A DNA stretch of 50,091 nucleotides from JABCPE02 sp963520375 (GCA_963520375.1 CAUQQF010000014.1:1-50091); one strand, 5' to 3'. Shown: positions 1 to 8,551, counted from the first letter of the stretch. The notes: generated by a model not told the origin, from the letters alone. Translations and numbers: made by a program.

Positions 1-283
1 AATTCTTTGAATTCTCGTTTAATTCTTGAGCAAATTTCTCCACGATAAACTCCCCCGCAAAGCTCCCTAGACTTCTCCCCACCGAAGCAACTTCCAGCGA
101 ATGGGTAAGCCTGTTATGCACAAAAACGCTCCCTGGGAGAGGGAAAACCTGAGTTTTATTCTGCAGTCTTCGGAAAGAAGTAGAGAAAATTATTCGGTCA
201 AAATCCCGCTGAAAATCAGTCCTTGAAGCACTAGTGCTATCCGAGTTTCCTGTTCTCCGATTGGTATATAATTGATTAAGCAT
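1..283 (-). CDS. dgt: dGTP triphosphohydrolase, N-terminal part (cut by window edge)
   Basis: A reverse-strand frame opens with ATG at 283 and stays open for 94 codons to the left edge, so only the N-terminus is present. The protein reads RTDFQRDFDRIIFS, then FRRLQNKTQVFPLPG, then RLTHSLEVASVGRSLG. This is the typical start of the bacterial dGTPase (Dgt) family, an HD-domain enzyme that hydrolyses dGTP to deoxyguanosine and triphosphate; the His of THSLEV would be the first metal ligand of the HD domain. The rest of the HD domain lies outside the window. It is divergent from the WG-repeat gene (gap about 80 bp) and sits close to the ribonucleotide reductase operon, so dNTP breakdown and synthesis are near neighbours here. 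Family assignment is firm from the motif series; completeness cannot be judged. Confidence 0.88.
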   Translation of the reverse strand, partial: MLNQLYTNRRTGNSDSTSASRTDFQRDFDRIIFSTSFRRLQNKTQVFPLPGSVFVHNRLTHSLEVASVGRSLGSFAGEFIVEKFAQELNENSKN

Positions 284-340
284 AAATTAAAAATAATCCC
301 AAATATCGGAATTTTTTAAATTATAGTAGCAAAAATTAAT

Positions 341-348
341 TACCTTTG
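341..348 (+). promoter_or_regulatory. -7 promoter box (TACCTTTG) for the WG-repeat gene
   Basis: TACCTTTG matches the Bacteroidota -7 consensus TAnnTTTG and lies 17 bases before the ATG at 366. I see no clear -33 TTG at the usual distance. Confidence 0.5.
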
Positions 349-365
349 TTAGAAAGTTTTAAAAT

Positions 366-1391
366 ATGAGAAAAATAATCCTTATTCTCATCCTATTAAT
401 CGGGAAATTAGCGTTTACACAAGAGAAATTATATTATTTTTATACTTCTGACAGCACTTTGGTAGGTGTGAAAAATGAAAAGGGGAAAATCATCATCCCT
501 GCTCAATTTTCGGGATTTAGAATCTATGATACAGAAAACCCTATAAATGAACCTACAATAGAGTTTTGGGGGGCTTCCTTTAAAAATAAAAAATATGATA
601 AAGATAACCCACGAATAGAGGCAGGAGAAGTCTATGATAGAAATGGAAAATTTCTATACTATCCACAGTGGTTTGATAATGGAAATGATATTTGGGAAGA
701 AGGACTGAGACGATATGTAGAAAAAAATAAAATGGGATTTGTAGATTGGTTTGGGAAGAAAGTTCTACCTGCAAAATGGGATTTTGCAACTCAATTTAAC
801 TACGGCTATGCAATAGTCTATACAGGTGGATGGAAAAGGGAATTTGATAAAGGAGGAGAACATTGGTTTATAGCCCCTATTTCCAAAAAATCAACCTCTT
901 ATCTCATCAATAAAAAAGGAATAAAAGTGAAGCCTCTGAAAAAATCTAATAATCCAAAAGACTATTTATATGAAGGGAAATACTATCCTTACCCTTTTGT
1001 TTATAACAATATTGAACAAAAAATAGTAGATGGAATCAATCAATTAGAAATCCTAACAGAAATTAATCATCCTTTTGACAAAAAAATTATAAACCATTAC
1101 GAAATTGTAAATCGTCCTAATAAATATCTGCCCTATTATGAACTAAAAAACTTCTATGGTCAAGAGAAATATAATAGCCCAAACAATAGTCTCTGGGTCA
1201 ATAAAAAAGGAGAAATATTTTATAAGAACTATGATGATTATAAATTCATCCCTTTAAAAGAATATATAAGAAAAATACTAGAACGAATCATAGAAGACCA
1301 AAAACAAGGCTATAAAACTAAAGACTACCCTATTAATGCTGAAAAACAACTAAAAGAAATAAAAAAGATAGATTTTAAAATAAAAATGTAA
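366..1391 (+). CDS. Secreted WG-repeat-like protein
   Basis: The 341-residue protein has a signal peptide in the first 18 residues or so (hydrophobic run ending in AFTQ). After it come short units of the WG-repeat type: a Gly-Val/Phe-hydrophobic start, a turn with Asn/Lys-Gly and a Pro-Ala end, seen as GVKNEKGKIIIPAQF, GFVDWFGKKVLPAKW and YLINKKGIKVKP. WG repeats are short beta-strand units found in many exported Bacteroidota proteins of unknown job. The C-terminal third (about 215-341) is lysine-rich and has no domain I recognise. It is monocistronic, with its own promoter box at 341-348 and a terminator starting within its last codons. Function unknown; the export call is firmer than the repeat call. 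Confidence 0.6.
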   Translation: MRKIILILILLIGKLAFTQEKLYYFYTSDSTLVGVKNEKGKIIIPAQFSGFRIYDTENPINEPTIEFWGASFKNKKYDKDNPRIEAGEVYDRNGKFLYYPQWFDNGNDIWEEGLRRYVEKNKMGFVDWFGKKVLPAKWDFATQFNYGYAIVYTGGWKREFDKGGEHWFIAPISKKSTSYLINKKGIKVKPLKKSNNPKDYLYEGKYYPYPFVYNNIEQKIVDGINQLEILTEINHPFDKKIINHYEIVNRPNKYLPYYELKNFYGQEKYNSPNNSLWVNKKGEIFYKNYDDYKFIPLKEYIRKILERIIEDQKQGYKTKDYPINAEKQLKEIKKIDFKIKM

Positions 1392-1413
1392 GCTAAAATA
1401 AGCTTACATTTTT
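1382..1413. terminator. Bidirectional terminator between the WG-repeat gene and nrdA
   Basis: A perfect 13-bp stem (1382-1394 with 1401-1413) and a 6-base loop; the outer A/T pairs provide a T-run on either strand. It overlaps the stop codon of the WG-repeat gene and serves the two convergent genes. Confidence 0.85.
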
Positions 1414-1421
1414 ATTTATCA

Positions 1422-3077
1422 TTACGCTTCACAACTTGAACAATTCATAAAATTAATAACTAATTCCTTAGAAACAGACTGCGAACGCTGATAATAAAGC
1501 GTTTTCACTCCCAATTTCCAAGCGTCTATTATCACTTTATTCACATCTTTTATTGGCATAGAAGATGGAATATTTAGGTTTAATGACTGGGCTTGGTCTA
1601 TATATTGTTGTCTCTGTGCCGCCTGAGTTACAATTTCCAAAGGTGAAATCTCCTTAAAGGTCTTAAACACATCTTTTTCCTCTTGTGTAAGCTGGGTCAT
1701 ATGCTGAACTGAACCATGATTTAGCATAATATCTCTCCAAACATCTTCCGTATCCAATCCCTTCTCTTCCAATAACTTAGCTAAATATTTATTTTTTCTA
1801 ATGAAATTTCCTTTCGCTAAACCAGCCTTGTAATAATTCGATGCAAAAGGCTCTATCCCTGGCGAAGTCTGCCCTAAAATAGCTGAGCTGGATGTGGTAG
1901 GTGCTATCGCCATAGTAGTGGCATTTCTAACTCCGTAACCTTTCAGTAGTTCTGGCTCGCCGTAGATATTCGCTAATTCCTTAGAAGCTGCTAATGACTG
2001 CTCCTGGATTTGTTTAAACACTTTTGCGTTAAACATTTTTGCTTCCATGCTTTCAAAAGGAATCATATTTCGCTGTAAATAAGAATGATACCCCAAAACT
2101 CCGAGTCCTAAAGCACGGTGGCGAATTGCAAAATTCCTTGCAGCAGAAAGGTAATAATTTCCTTCTGTTTTCTCAATAAATTCAGATAAAACAGCATCAA
2201 GGAAATAAATGGCTAATTTCACCGCGTTCGTATCTTTCCACTCATCATAAAGCTCCAAATTCATGGAAGATAAACAACAGATAAAACTTTCCTCTGCAGT
2301 AGAAGGCAGCATGATTTCAGAACAAAGATTAGAAGCATTGATAGTCAATCCTTTATCTTTATAAACTTGCGGCTTATTTCTATTGACATTATCTGTAAAG
2401 AAAATATACGGCATCCCTTTCTGCTGACGGCTTTCCAATACTTTAGCCCAAATTCTTCGTTTGTCCGTGTCGCCCTCTATCATTTCGTGCATCCAATAGT
2501 CTGGCACACAAACTCCCATGAACAAATTCTGAATAGGGTTACCGATGTCTCGGATTTGCAAAAACTCCTCTATATCATCATGGTCAATATCCAAATACGC
2601 CGCAAAAGCTCCTCTTCTCACACCTCCCTGTGATACCACATCCATTGAGGTATCAAATAATTTCATGAAAGAAACAGCTCCAGAAGATTTTCCATTATCC
2701 GTAACTGCTGTTCCTCTATGTCTCAGCTCACCGAAATACCCAGAAGTCCCGCCACCTATCTTGGTCTGCATGATAACTTCTCCCATTTTATGGGTAATTC
2801 CCTCTATGCTGTCTGGCACATGGACATTGAAACACGAAATAGGAAGCCCTCTCTGCGTCCCCATATTTGCCCATACAGGAGATGAAAAAGAAATCCATCC
2901 TTTGACAATCATTTCCTTAAAAGCCTCCTTTAATTCTGGTTTATACAGCCTCTTTGCTGCAGCTTCAGTTATTCTATCTATTGCCCCTTCTAGTGTTTCG
3001 CCTTTTAGTAAATATCCTCTGTTAAGCATTTGTTCTGATTCTTCATTGAACCACCAAATGTTTGTTTTTTCTTCCAT
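1422..3077 (-). CDS. nrdA: Ribonucleoside-diphosphate reductase, alpha (large) subunit, short form
   Basis: Reduces ribonucleotides to deoxyribonucleotides, partnered with the beta subunit encoded at 4252-5211. Counting from the ATG at 3077 (551 residues), the active-site parts are all present: redox Cys82 (ISCFN), the N-L-C-S-E loop with Asn250, Cys252 and Glu254, the second redox Cys at 267/268 (CCLSS), the Tyr528-Tyr529 pair of the radical path (TLYYQRSQS), and a C-terminal Cys546-x-x-Cys549 that would relay electrons from thioredoxin. The protein is much shorter than the roughly 760-residue enterobacterial NrdA, and I see no N-terminal ATP-cone, the usual dATP off-switch. A GTG just before the ATG is possible as a start but less likely. 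It is the last gene of the nrdB operon and ends at a strong terminator. Confidence 0.95.
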   Translation of the reverse strand: MEEKTNIWWFNEESEQMLNRGYLLKGETLEGAIDRITEAAAKRLYKPELKEAFKEMIVKGWISFSSPVWANMGTQRGLPISCFNVHVPDSIEGITHKMGEVIMQTKIGGGTSGYFGELRHRGTAVTDNGKSSGAVSFMKLFDTSMDVVSQGGVRRGAFAAYLDIDHDDIEEFLQIRDIGNPIQNLFMGVCVPDYWMHEMIEGDTDKRRIWAKVLESRQQKGMPYIFFTDNVNRNKPQVYKDKGLTINASNLCSEIMLPSTAEESFICCLSSMNLELYDEWKDTNAVKLAIYFLDAVLSEFIEKTEGNYYLSAARNFAIRHRALGLGVLGYHSYLQRNMIPFESMEAKMFNAKVFKQIQEQSLAASKELANIYGEPELLKGYGVRNATTMAIAPTTSSSAILGQTSPGIEPFASNYYKAGLAKGNFIRKNKYLAKLLEEKGLDTEDVWRDIMLNHGSVQHMTQLTQEEKDVFKTFKEISPLEIVTQAAQRQQYIDQAQSLNLNIPSSMPIKDVNKVIIDAWKLGVKTLYYQRSQSVSKELVINFMNCSSCEA

Positions 3078-3106
3078 CACTTTTTCTCTGTTATATAAAT
3101 ATAGTT

Positions 3107-3604
3107 TTATTTTAAATTTTTCTCAAATGCTTTTCTAGCGCTGCCTCGGAAATACACTTCTCCTCGGTATTTATAGCCTTCTTTTTCTATAATTTTCAGC
3201 ATCGGAATATTATCAAAATTAGTATCTATACGGATACTTTCTAATCCTTTTTCTTTTGCTAATTTTTCCGCTTCTTGCAGGACTTTTTGTCCCAAGCCTT
3301 TTCCTTTTGCTTCTTTGGAAACCGCTATTCTGTGGAGCGTGAGATAATCTCCCTGCCCTTCCCAGTTTTTTAGTTCTTCGTAAGCAGGTTCTTTGTCAAA
3401 AATAATCGCAGCATAAAGATTCACAGCGCCCTCTTCTTCAAAAACAAAACCATATCCTTTCTGAATATCATTTTGTATTGTTTCTTCATTTGGATAGCCG
3501 TCCTGCCACTGGGTACTGCCTTCGTTTTTACGAGTTTCCTTTGCAAAGGAAATTATCTCCCAAATCTGCTCAAAATCCGCCTGCTCCGCTTTTCTAAATT
3601 CCAT
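3107..3604 (-). CDS. GNAT-family N-acetyltransferase
   Basis: A 165-residue protein with the GNAT fold signature: the acetyl-CoA loop KGKGLGQKV follows the strand LTLHRIAVS, and a C-terminal strand-loop around NIPMLKIIEKEGYKYRG is typical of the family. GNAT enzymes move an acetyl group from acetyl-CoA to an amine; the substrate cannot be told from sequence. I chose the ATG at 3604; a TTG three codons upstream is also in frame. It lies inside the ribonucleotide reductase operon, 29 bases before nrdA and 10 bases after the preceding gene, so it is very likely co-transcribed with the reductase. Whether it acts on the reductase is unknown. Confidence 0.85.
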   Translation of the reverse strand: MEFRKAEQADFEQIWEIISFAKETRKNEGSTQWQDGYPNEETIQNDIQKGYGFVFEEEGAVNLYAAIIFDKEPAYEELKNWEGQGDYLTLHRIAVSKEAKGKGLGQKVLQEAEKLAKEKGLESIRIDTNFDNIPMLKIIEKEGYKYRGEVYFRGSARKAFEKNLK

Positions 3605-3614
3605 CAAAAGCAAA

Positions 3615-3974
3615 TTACAAAGTTTCTAAGAGCTTGTATACTGATTTCAGCTTATCATCTACCTGAGTCACTCCGATAATTCCTCCTGAAAATCCCGTAG
3701 TTTCTTTTTTTACAAATACTTCTATTTGATTATTTTCATTTTCGCTGATATGGATAGAACATTTAAAGTAATCAACAAATATCCCAAATAAAAGTCTCAT
3801 CGTTCTATTTCCTTTTTCGTAGACTGTATTTCCAATACTTTCTGAAAGCGCTTTGTAGCCTGCGTCTGCCATTCTTTGCTTAATCTTTTCGTGCAGTTCT
3901 TCCTTAGATATATTTGCAAATACGCATAGAATTTGTTTTTGTGCTCCTACTTTATTTTCTACAAAATGTCCCAT
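3615..3974 (-). CDS. Conserved-looking hypothetical protein in the nrd operon
   Basis: A 119-residue soluble protein with no signal peptide or membrane segment. Its mix of alternating hydrophobic strands (KQILCVFANIS near residue 13, CSIHISENENNQIEVFVKKE near 71) and helices (KEELHEKIKQRMADAGY, DDKLKSVYKLLETL) suggests a small alpha/beta domain. I recognise no family. It starts with ATG 5 bases after the preceding 82-residue gene and ends 10 bases before the acetyltransferase, so it belongs to the nrdB-to-nrdA operon. Being real rather than a chance frame is supported by the tight spacing and by the lack of a better frame on either strand. Confidence 0.7.
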   Translation of the reverse strand: MGHFVENKVGAQKQILCVFANISKEELHEKIKQRMADAGYKALSESIGNTVYEKGNRTMRLLFGIFVDYFKCSIHISENENNQIEVFVKKETTGFSGGIIGVTQVDDKLKSVYKLLETL

Positions 3975-3979
3975 AATTT

Positions 3980-4228
3980 TTATTCTATTTCAAATCTTTC
4001 ACAAGCTTCCAACTCTCCTACTTTCACTTTATTGACATGGGTAAATTTCACATTTGGGTCTGCTTCCGCAAATTGTTTTGCTTTTTTTATGCAATATTCT
4101 ATCTTGTAGCCCACTGAAATACAAACTCTATGTTCTCCCACTAATCCCATTCCCATATAGATATACTCACCCAAACGAAAGTCATCATTTAGGCTCAATT
4201 CTTTCTCTTGTTGAATTCTACTATACAT
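3980..4228 (-). CDS. Small hypothetical protein downstream of nrdB
   Basis: An 82-residue soluble protein, starting with ATG 23 bases after nrdB and ending 5 bases before the next gene. It has two cysteines in the middle (VCISVGYKIEYCIKK) and one near the end, and an acidic C-terminus. No family recognised and no motif that gives a function. Its place directly after nrdB in a tight operon makes a link with ribonucleotide reductase (assembly, metal loading, regulation) possible, but that is only position-based inference. Confidence 0.65.
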   Translation of the reverse strand: MYSRIQQEKELSLNDDFRLGEYIYMGMGLVGEHRVCISVGYKIEYCIKKAKQFAEADPNVKFTHVNKVKVGELEACERFEIE

Positions 4229-4251
4229 GGTTTATTATTGTTTTTTAGAGT

Positions 4252-5211
4252 TTAGAATAAATCGTCCTCCGTGATGGATTTATCGTGTTTTGTGTATGCT
4301 GTTGGTCTTTTTGCAAAGAAATCATCTAATTCATTCGCGAAAACTTCTTCTTCAAACCAAAGCATCGGCTTTATTTCATCTCCTGTTATTCCAAAAGGTC
4401 TGCCCAAGCCCAGCTGTACCAAAGAATCATCCAGCCTGTATCTCATATAGTTAGCCAAATCTTTTTTGCTGAAAAAGTCAAGTTCGCCATTTTCAAAAAT
4501 CCAATCTAACATCTTGTCTTCCAACTCTATATAGTTTTTCATAAAGCCTTCTATCTCCTTCATTCCTCTTTCCTTCATGTCTGGATTTTCTTCAAAAATC
4601 TTTTTGATGATAAAAATCCCAGCGTTAGCGTGTGTCTGCTCATCCACGGATGTCCAAGCGATGATATTCGCCACATTTTTCATATATCCCTTAAAACGAG
4701 TAAATGACAAAATAGTTGCAAACTGGCTGAACAAAGAAGCATTTTCTATAATCAGAGTAAAAAACAAAATTCTCTCCAGCGCATTTTCTTTATTCTTAGA
4801 AAGATACTCCTTCAAAACTTGATTTCTCTCCTTGAAAATAGGAACTTCCAGCAAGTTTTCAAACTCATTATTGTATCCTAATACTTCCAGCAATCTAGAA
4901 TATGCTTCCGAATGACGGAACTCACATTCGGCAAAAGTGGCCCCAAGTCCATTAAACTCTGGCTTTGGGAAAAGGTCATATAGGTCTCCCCAAAAAGTTT
5001 TCACAGAAACCTCCACCTGTGCTATTCCCAGCAAGGCTCTCTTTACAGCTTCTTTTTCTATCGGACTCAGATTCGCCTTGAAATCTTGAATATCCGCTGT
5101 AAATTCCACCTCAGAATGCACCCAGAAGGACTTATTCATGGAATCTACAAACTGCATGATTTCTGGATATTCAAACGGTTTGTAATTTTCTCTTTTATCA
5201 AATATTCCCAT
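4252..5211 (-). CDS. nrdB: Ribonucleoside-diphosphate reductase, beta (small) subunit
   Basis: The metal-bearing subunit that starts the radical used by NrdA. The 319-residue protein is a ferritin-like four-helix type with the expected six ligands: Glu67 (IAQVEVSV), Glu97 and His100 (EFRHSEAY), Glu156 (IIENASLF), and Glu191 and His194 (DEQTHANA). Tyr104 sits where class Ia enzymes carry the radical tyrosine, and Lys71 is close by. To my recollection this arrangement (Glu as first ligand, Lys71, Tyr104) resembles the dimanganese class Id subunit described from Flavobacterium johnsoniae, in which the tyrosine is not the radical; that subclass call is inference. There is no N-terminal ATP-cone as found in some class Id beta subunits. 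First gene of the operon, with a promoter box at 5239-5246. Confidence 0.95.
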   Translation of the reverse strand: MGIFDKRENYKPFEYPEIMQFVDSMNKSFWVHSEVEFTADIQDFKANLSPIEKEAVKRALLGIAQVEVSVKTFWGDLYDLFPKPEFNGLGATFAECEFRHSEAYSRLLEVLGYNNEFENLLEVPIFKERNQVLKEYLSKNKENALERILFFTLIIENASLFSQFATILSFTRFKGYMKNVANIIAWTSVDEQTHANAGIFIIKKIFEENPDMKERGMKEIEGFMKNYIELEDKMLDWIFENGELDFFSKKDLANYMRYRLDDSLVQLGLGRPFGITGDEIKPMLWFEEEVFANELDDFFAKRPTAYTKHDKSITEDDLF

Positions 5212-5238
5212 GATGATACTTTTTCAGATTAGTATTTG

Positions 5239-5246
5239 CAAAAGTA
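5239..5246 (-). promoter_or_regulatory. -7 promoter box (TACTTTTG) for the nrdB-nrdA operon
   Basis: On the reverse strand TACTTTTG matches TAnnTTTG and lies 27 bases upstream of the nrdB ATG. The rest of the 278-base gap up to the atpG gene holds only the atp terminator; I looked for an NrdR-type repeat pair and saw none. Confidence 0.5.
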
Positions 5247-5425
5247 GAAATAAATACTCTCTATAAAAATCATCTCTTATGAAAGTTTTCCACACTCTTT
5301 CTAATACACTATAAATAAACAGGTTATAAAATTCAGTATCATTTTACCTTAATTTACAATTAAACAATATTAAAAACACACCATGAATAAACAAAATAAA
5401 ATTAAACAACAATGATCGCGCATAA

Positions 5426-5458
5426 AAAATGAGTATCAGAAAAACTGATACTCATTTT
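5426..5458 (-). terminator. Terminator of the ATP synthase operon
   Basis: A perfect 14-bp stem (5426-5439 with 5445-5458) with a 5-base loop, followed on the reverse strand by a T-run. It lies about 30 bases after the atpG stop codon. Confidence 0.88.
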
Positions 5459-5489
5459 CAACTTTAAAACCTTATATTATGATATAATC

Positions 5490-6350
5490 TTATCCTTTTT
5501 TCAATGCTTCTGCACCAGAAACGATTTCCAAGATTTCATTAGTAATCGCTGCCTGACGAGCTTTGTTATAGAAAATAACGAGTTCATTTTTCAGAGTATT
5601 AGCATTGTCTGTCGCTTTGTGCATCGCTGTCATCCTTGCTCCATGCTCAGATGCTATAGAATCTAATAACGCCTTATAAACCTGCGTTTTTATAGACTTA
5701 GGAATCAATGTTTCCAATATAGTCTGCTTATCAGGTTCAAAGATGTAGTCTGATTCTGCATCCTCTTCAGCTTGTTCTGGCATCGTAATTGGTAGTAACT
5801 GTTCTGTTCTTACCTCCTGTGTTGCTGCATTGATAAATTTATTATAAACCAAATACACTTCATCAAAAATTCCTTCGCTGAAGTCTTTCATAACAGCACT
5901 AGTCAGTTTAGAAACAGCCTCAAAACTTACACTATCGTAAATAGAACTTTGGTTATCATACACTGTTCTCACTCTTCTTACCGCATCAAAAACCTTCTTC
6001 CCTATCGTAAGAACCTCTATTTCTACATCTTCTTTTTGTTTATAATTAGCATTCAGCTCTTTAATCACTGATGAGTTAAAAGCTCCTGCCAAACCTCTAT
6101 TAGAAGAAATAGCGATATAAAGTATTTTTTTGACTTCTCTTTTCTGAGCATACTCTGACAAACTTCCTTCAGAACCTGTACTCACTTTTTGAATAAGTTC
6201 CTGAAGTTTTTCAGAATAAGGTCTAAGCATCGTAATGGCATCTTGTGCTTTTTTTAGTTTCGCTGCCGAAACCATCTTCATCGCACTCGTAATCTGCATC
6301 GTAGATGATATAGATGTTATTCTGCCTCTAATCTCCTTTAAATTCGCCAT
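5490..6350 (-). CDS. atpG: F1Fo ATP synthase, gamma subunit
   Basis: The 286-residue central stalk subunit, which turns inside the alpha/beta hexamer. Signature ends are both present: the N-terminal helix (IRGRITSISSTMQITSAMKMVS, with the MVSAAK motif close behind) and the C-terminal helix with RMTAMHKATDNA and the NKARQAAITNEILEI motif. Length is normal for the family. It is the last gene of the atpB-E-F-H-A-G operon, separated from atpA by 55 bases in which I see no hairpin, and followed by a strong terminator. In this gene order atpD and atpC would be expected directly after atpG in many bacteria; here they are absent, as is usual in flavobacteria. Confidence 0.97.
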   Translation of the reverse strand: MANLKEIRGRITSISSTMQITSAMKMVSAAKLKKAQDAITMLRPYSEKLQELIQKVSTGSEGSLSEYAQKREVKKILYIAISSNRGLAGAFNSSVIKELNANYKQKEDVEIEVLTIGKKVFDAVRRVRTVYDNQSSIYDSVSFEAVSKLTSAVMKDFSEGIFDEVYLVYNKFINAATQEVRTEQLLPITMPEQAEEDAESDYIFEPDKQTILETLIPKSIKTQVYKALLDSIASEHGARMTAMHKATDNANTLKNELVIFYNKARQAAITNEILEIVSGAEALKKG

Positions 6351-6405
6351 CTGATAAACTTACTTTTTTATGTCCCAAAAAATTTAGAACAAATTGGTTT
6401 ATATT

Positions 6406-7986
6406 TTAATTATTGTATTTCGCTACTAAATCTAATGCTACTTGTTTCAATACCTCTGTCAAATCTTTATCGATTTTACCAGCTTTTAATGCAGACATTA
6501 CCTCTGGATGTGCAGTTTTTAATAATCCTACATATTCTTTTTGGAATGCTCTTACTTTTGCTACAGGAATATCTTTTAACAAGTTTTCTGTTCCAGCATA
6601 AATCATCGCTACTTGGTCTTCCACTGGAAGTGGTGAATTTACTGGCTGTTTTAGAATTTCCACATTCTTTTCTCCCTTAGAAATTACCGCCAAAGTAGCA
6701 GCATCTAGGTCAGAACCGAATTTAGCAAACGCTTCTAATTCTTTATATTGAGCTTGGTCAAGTTTCAATGTTCCTGAAACTTTTTTCATTGATTTAATCT
6801 GAGCATTACCCCCTACCCTTGATACAGAGATACCCACATTAATCGCTGGTCTTACCCCTGAGTTGAATAGATCAGACTCCAAGAAAATCTGTCCATCTGT
6901 AATAGAAATCACATTAGTAGGAATATACGCAGATACATCCCCTGCCTGAGTCTCGATGATAGGAAGCGCTGTCAATGAACCACCACCTTTTACCATAGGT
7001 TTCAATGTTTCTGGAAGGTCATTCATTTGAGATGCGATAGTATCATCTTTGATGATTTTCGCTGCTCTTTCTAACAATCTTGAGTGAAGGTAGAATACAT
7101 CCCCAGGATAAGCCTCACGCCCTGGTGGTCTTCTTAATAGAAGTGACAGCTCTCTATATGCCACCGCTTGTTTAGATAAATCATCATAAACTATCAATGC
7201 CGGGCGTCCTGTATCTCTAAAATACTCCCCGATAGCAGCACCTGCCATAGGAGCGTACACCTGCATTGGAGAAGGGTCAGATGCGTTAGCTGCTACTACT
7301 ACCGTATAAGCCATTGCACCTCTTTCTTCTAGTGTTCTTACGATTTGAGCTACTGTAGAACCTTTTTGTCCTACTGCTACATATATACAGAATACAGGCT
7401 GACCTGCATCATAAAATTCTTTTTGGTTTAGGATCGTGTCTATCGCTACCGTAGTTTTACCTGTCTGACGGTCACCAATAATCAACTCTCTCTGTCCTCT
7501 TCCGATAGGAATCATAGAGTCTATCGCAACGATACCTGTTTGCAAAGGCTCATTAACTGGCTGACGATAGATAACCCCAGGAGCTTTTCTCTCCAAAGGC
7601 ATATCATATAAATCTCCTCCAATAGGACCTTTACCATCGATAGGATTACCCAAAGTGTCTACTACTCTTCCCAAAAGCCCTTCTCCTACTTTGATAGAAG
7701 AAATTCTTTTAGTTCTATTTACTGTATCACCTTCTTTTACTCTCTTAGATTCTCCAAGTAGAGCCACACCTACATTATCCTCTTCAAGGTTTAATACAAT
7801 TCCTTCAACTCCACTTTCAAATTTTACTAATTCTCCGTACTGTACATTTTCCAAACCATAAATACGAGCAATACCATCTCCTACTTGTAATACGGTTCCT
7901 ACCTCTTCTACATTAGACTGAGTATCAAAATTTGCTAACTGTTGTTTCAATATTGCAGATACTTCTGCTGGATTTATTCCTGCCAT
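6406..7986 (-). CDS. atpA: F1Fo ATP synthase, alpha subunit
   Basis: Non-catalytic nucleotide-binding subunit of the F1 head, 526 residues. The P-loop GDRQTGKTTVA is at 171-181, the region VAVGQKGSTVAQ follows, and the family signature PAINVGISVSRVGG lies near residue 380. N-terminal residues 1-25 form the helix that contacts the delta subunit. Length and order of domains (beta-barrel to about 95, nucleotide-binding domain, C-terminal helices) are ordinary. The ATG at 7986 is 17 bases after the atpH stop codon. No odd features. Confidence 0.98.
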   Translation of the reverse strand: MAGINPAEVSAILKQQLANFDTQSNVEEVGTVLQVGDGIARIYGLENVQYGELVKFESGVEGIVLNLEEDNVGVALLGESKRVKEGDTVNRTKRISSIKVGEGLLGRVVDTLGNPIDGKGPIGGDLYDMPLERKAPGVIYRQPVNEPLQTGIVAIDSMIPIGRGQRELIIGDRQTGKTTVAIDTILNQKEFYDAGQPVFCIYVAVGQKGSTVAQIVRTLEERGAMAYTVVVAANASDPSPMQVYAPMAGAAIGEYFRDTGRPALIVYDDLSKQAVAYRELSLLLRRPPGREAYPGDVFYLHSRLLERAAKIIKDDTIASQMNDLPETLKPMVKGGGSLTALPIIETQAGDVSAYIPTNVISITDGQIFLESDLFNSGVRPAINVGISVSRVGGNAQIKSMKKVSGTLKLDQAQYKELEAFAKFGSDLDAATLAVISKGEKNVEILKQPVNSPLPVEDQVAMIYAGTENLLKDIPVAKVRAFQKEYVGLLKTAHPEVMSALKAGKIDKDLTEVLKQVALDLVAKYNN

Positions 7987-8003
7987 TTTATTGGTTGTTT
8001 TTT

Positions 8004-8546
8004 CTAATTAAGTTGAAATTCTTTTCTAAGATTAGCTAAGTGTGTTCTCACTGAGTTATCAATCTGCTGGTCTCCTACTCTTAGGATATATCCACCGATA
8101 AGCTCTGGTTTTATTATAGACTTTATCTTATACTTTTTATTTACATCTATCAAAGATGAAAATTTTACAATTTGATCTAAGCTCTGTTGAGAAAGTTCTT
8201 CAGCAGTTGTAAGGGTTACCTTCTGCACTCCATTCATCTCCTCTACTTTCTCCACATATTCTTTAGCAATGTCTTCTAAATATTTTTCTCTTCCTTGCTT
8301 GATAACAAGGGTAATCATGTTTTTAGTTACAACAGAAAATTTAGAAAAAATCTCATTTGCAACACTCTGCTTTCTTCTATAGTCTATAATAGGTGTAGCG
8401 AAAAAACTTCTCAATTCTTTAGAACCAGAAATAGTTTCTGCCACATCTTTCATTTCATTGAATACAATCTCCGTGTTACCAGTTTCTGTTGTAAAATCCA
8501 ACAATCCCTGAGCGTATCTTTTAGCAACTTTTGTTGTGTTACTCAT
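8004..8546 (-). CDS. atpH: F1Fo ATP synthase, delta subunit
   Basis: A 180-residue peripheral-stalk subunit that ties the b subunits to the top of the alpha/beta head (the OSCP family). It opens with VAKRYAQGLLDFT, the typical first helix, and ends with the family pattern ELIGGYILRVGDQQIDNSV (conserved Gly-Gly and Asp, then the LxxLRKEF tail). Starts 5 bases after the atpF stop codon. Ordinary member of the operon. Confidence 0.95.
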   Translation of the reverse strand: MSNTTKVAKRYAQGLLDFTTETGNTEIVFNEMKDVAETISGSKELRSFFATPIIDYRRKQSVANEIFSKFSVVTKNMITLVIKQGREKYLEDIAKEYVEKVEEMNGVQKVTLTTAEELSQQSLDQIVKFSSLIDVNKKYKIKSIIKPELIGGYILRVGDQQIDNSVRTHLANLRKEFQLN

Positions 8547-8551
8547 AAGGA

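Noticed and set aside
2545..3138. A 197-codon open frame on the + strand across nrdA
   Set aside because: Antisense to nrdA, whose active-site residues are all in the other frame.
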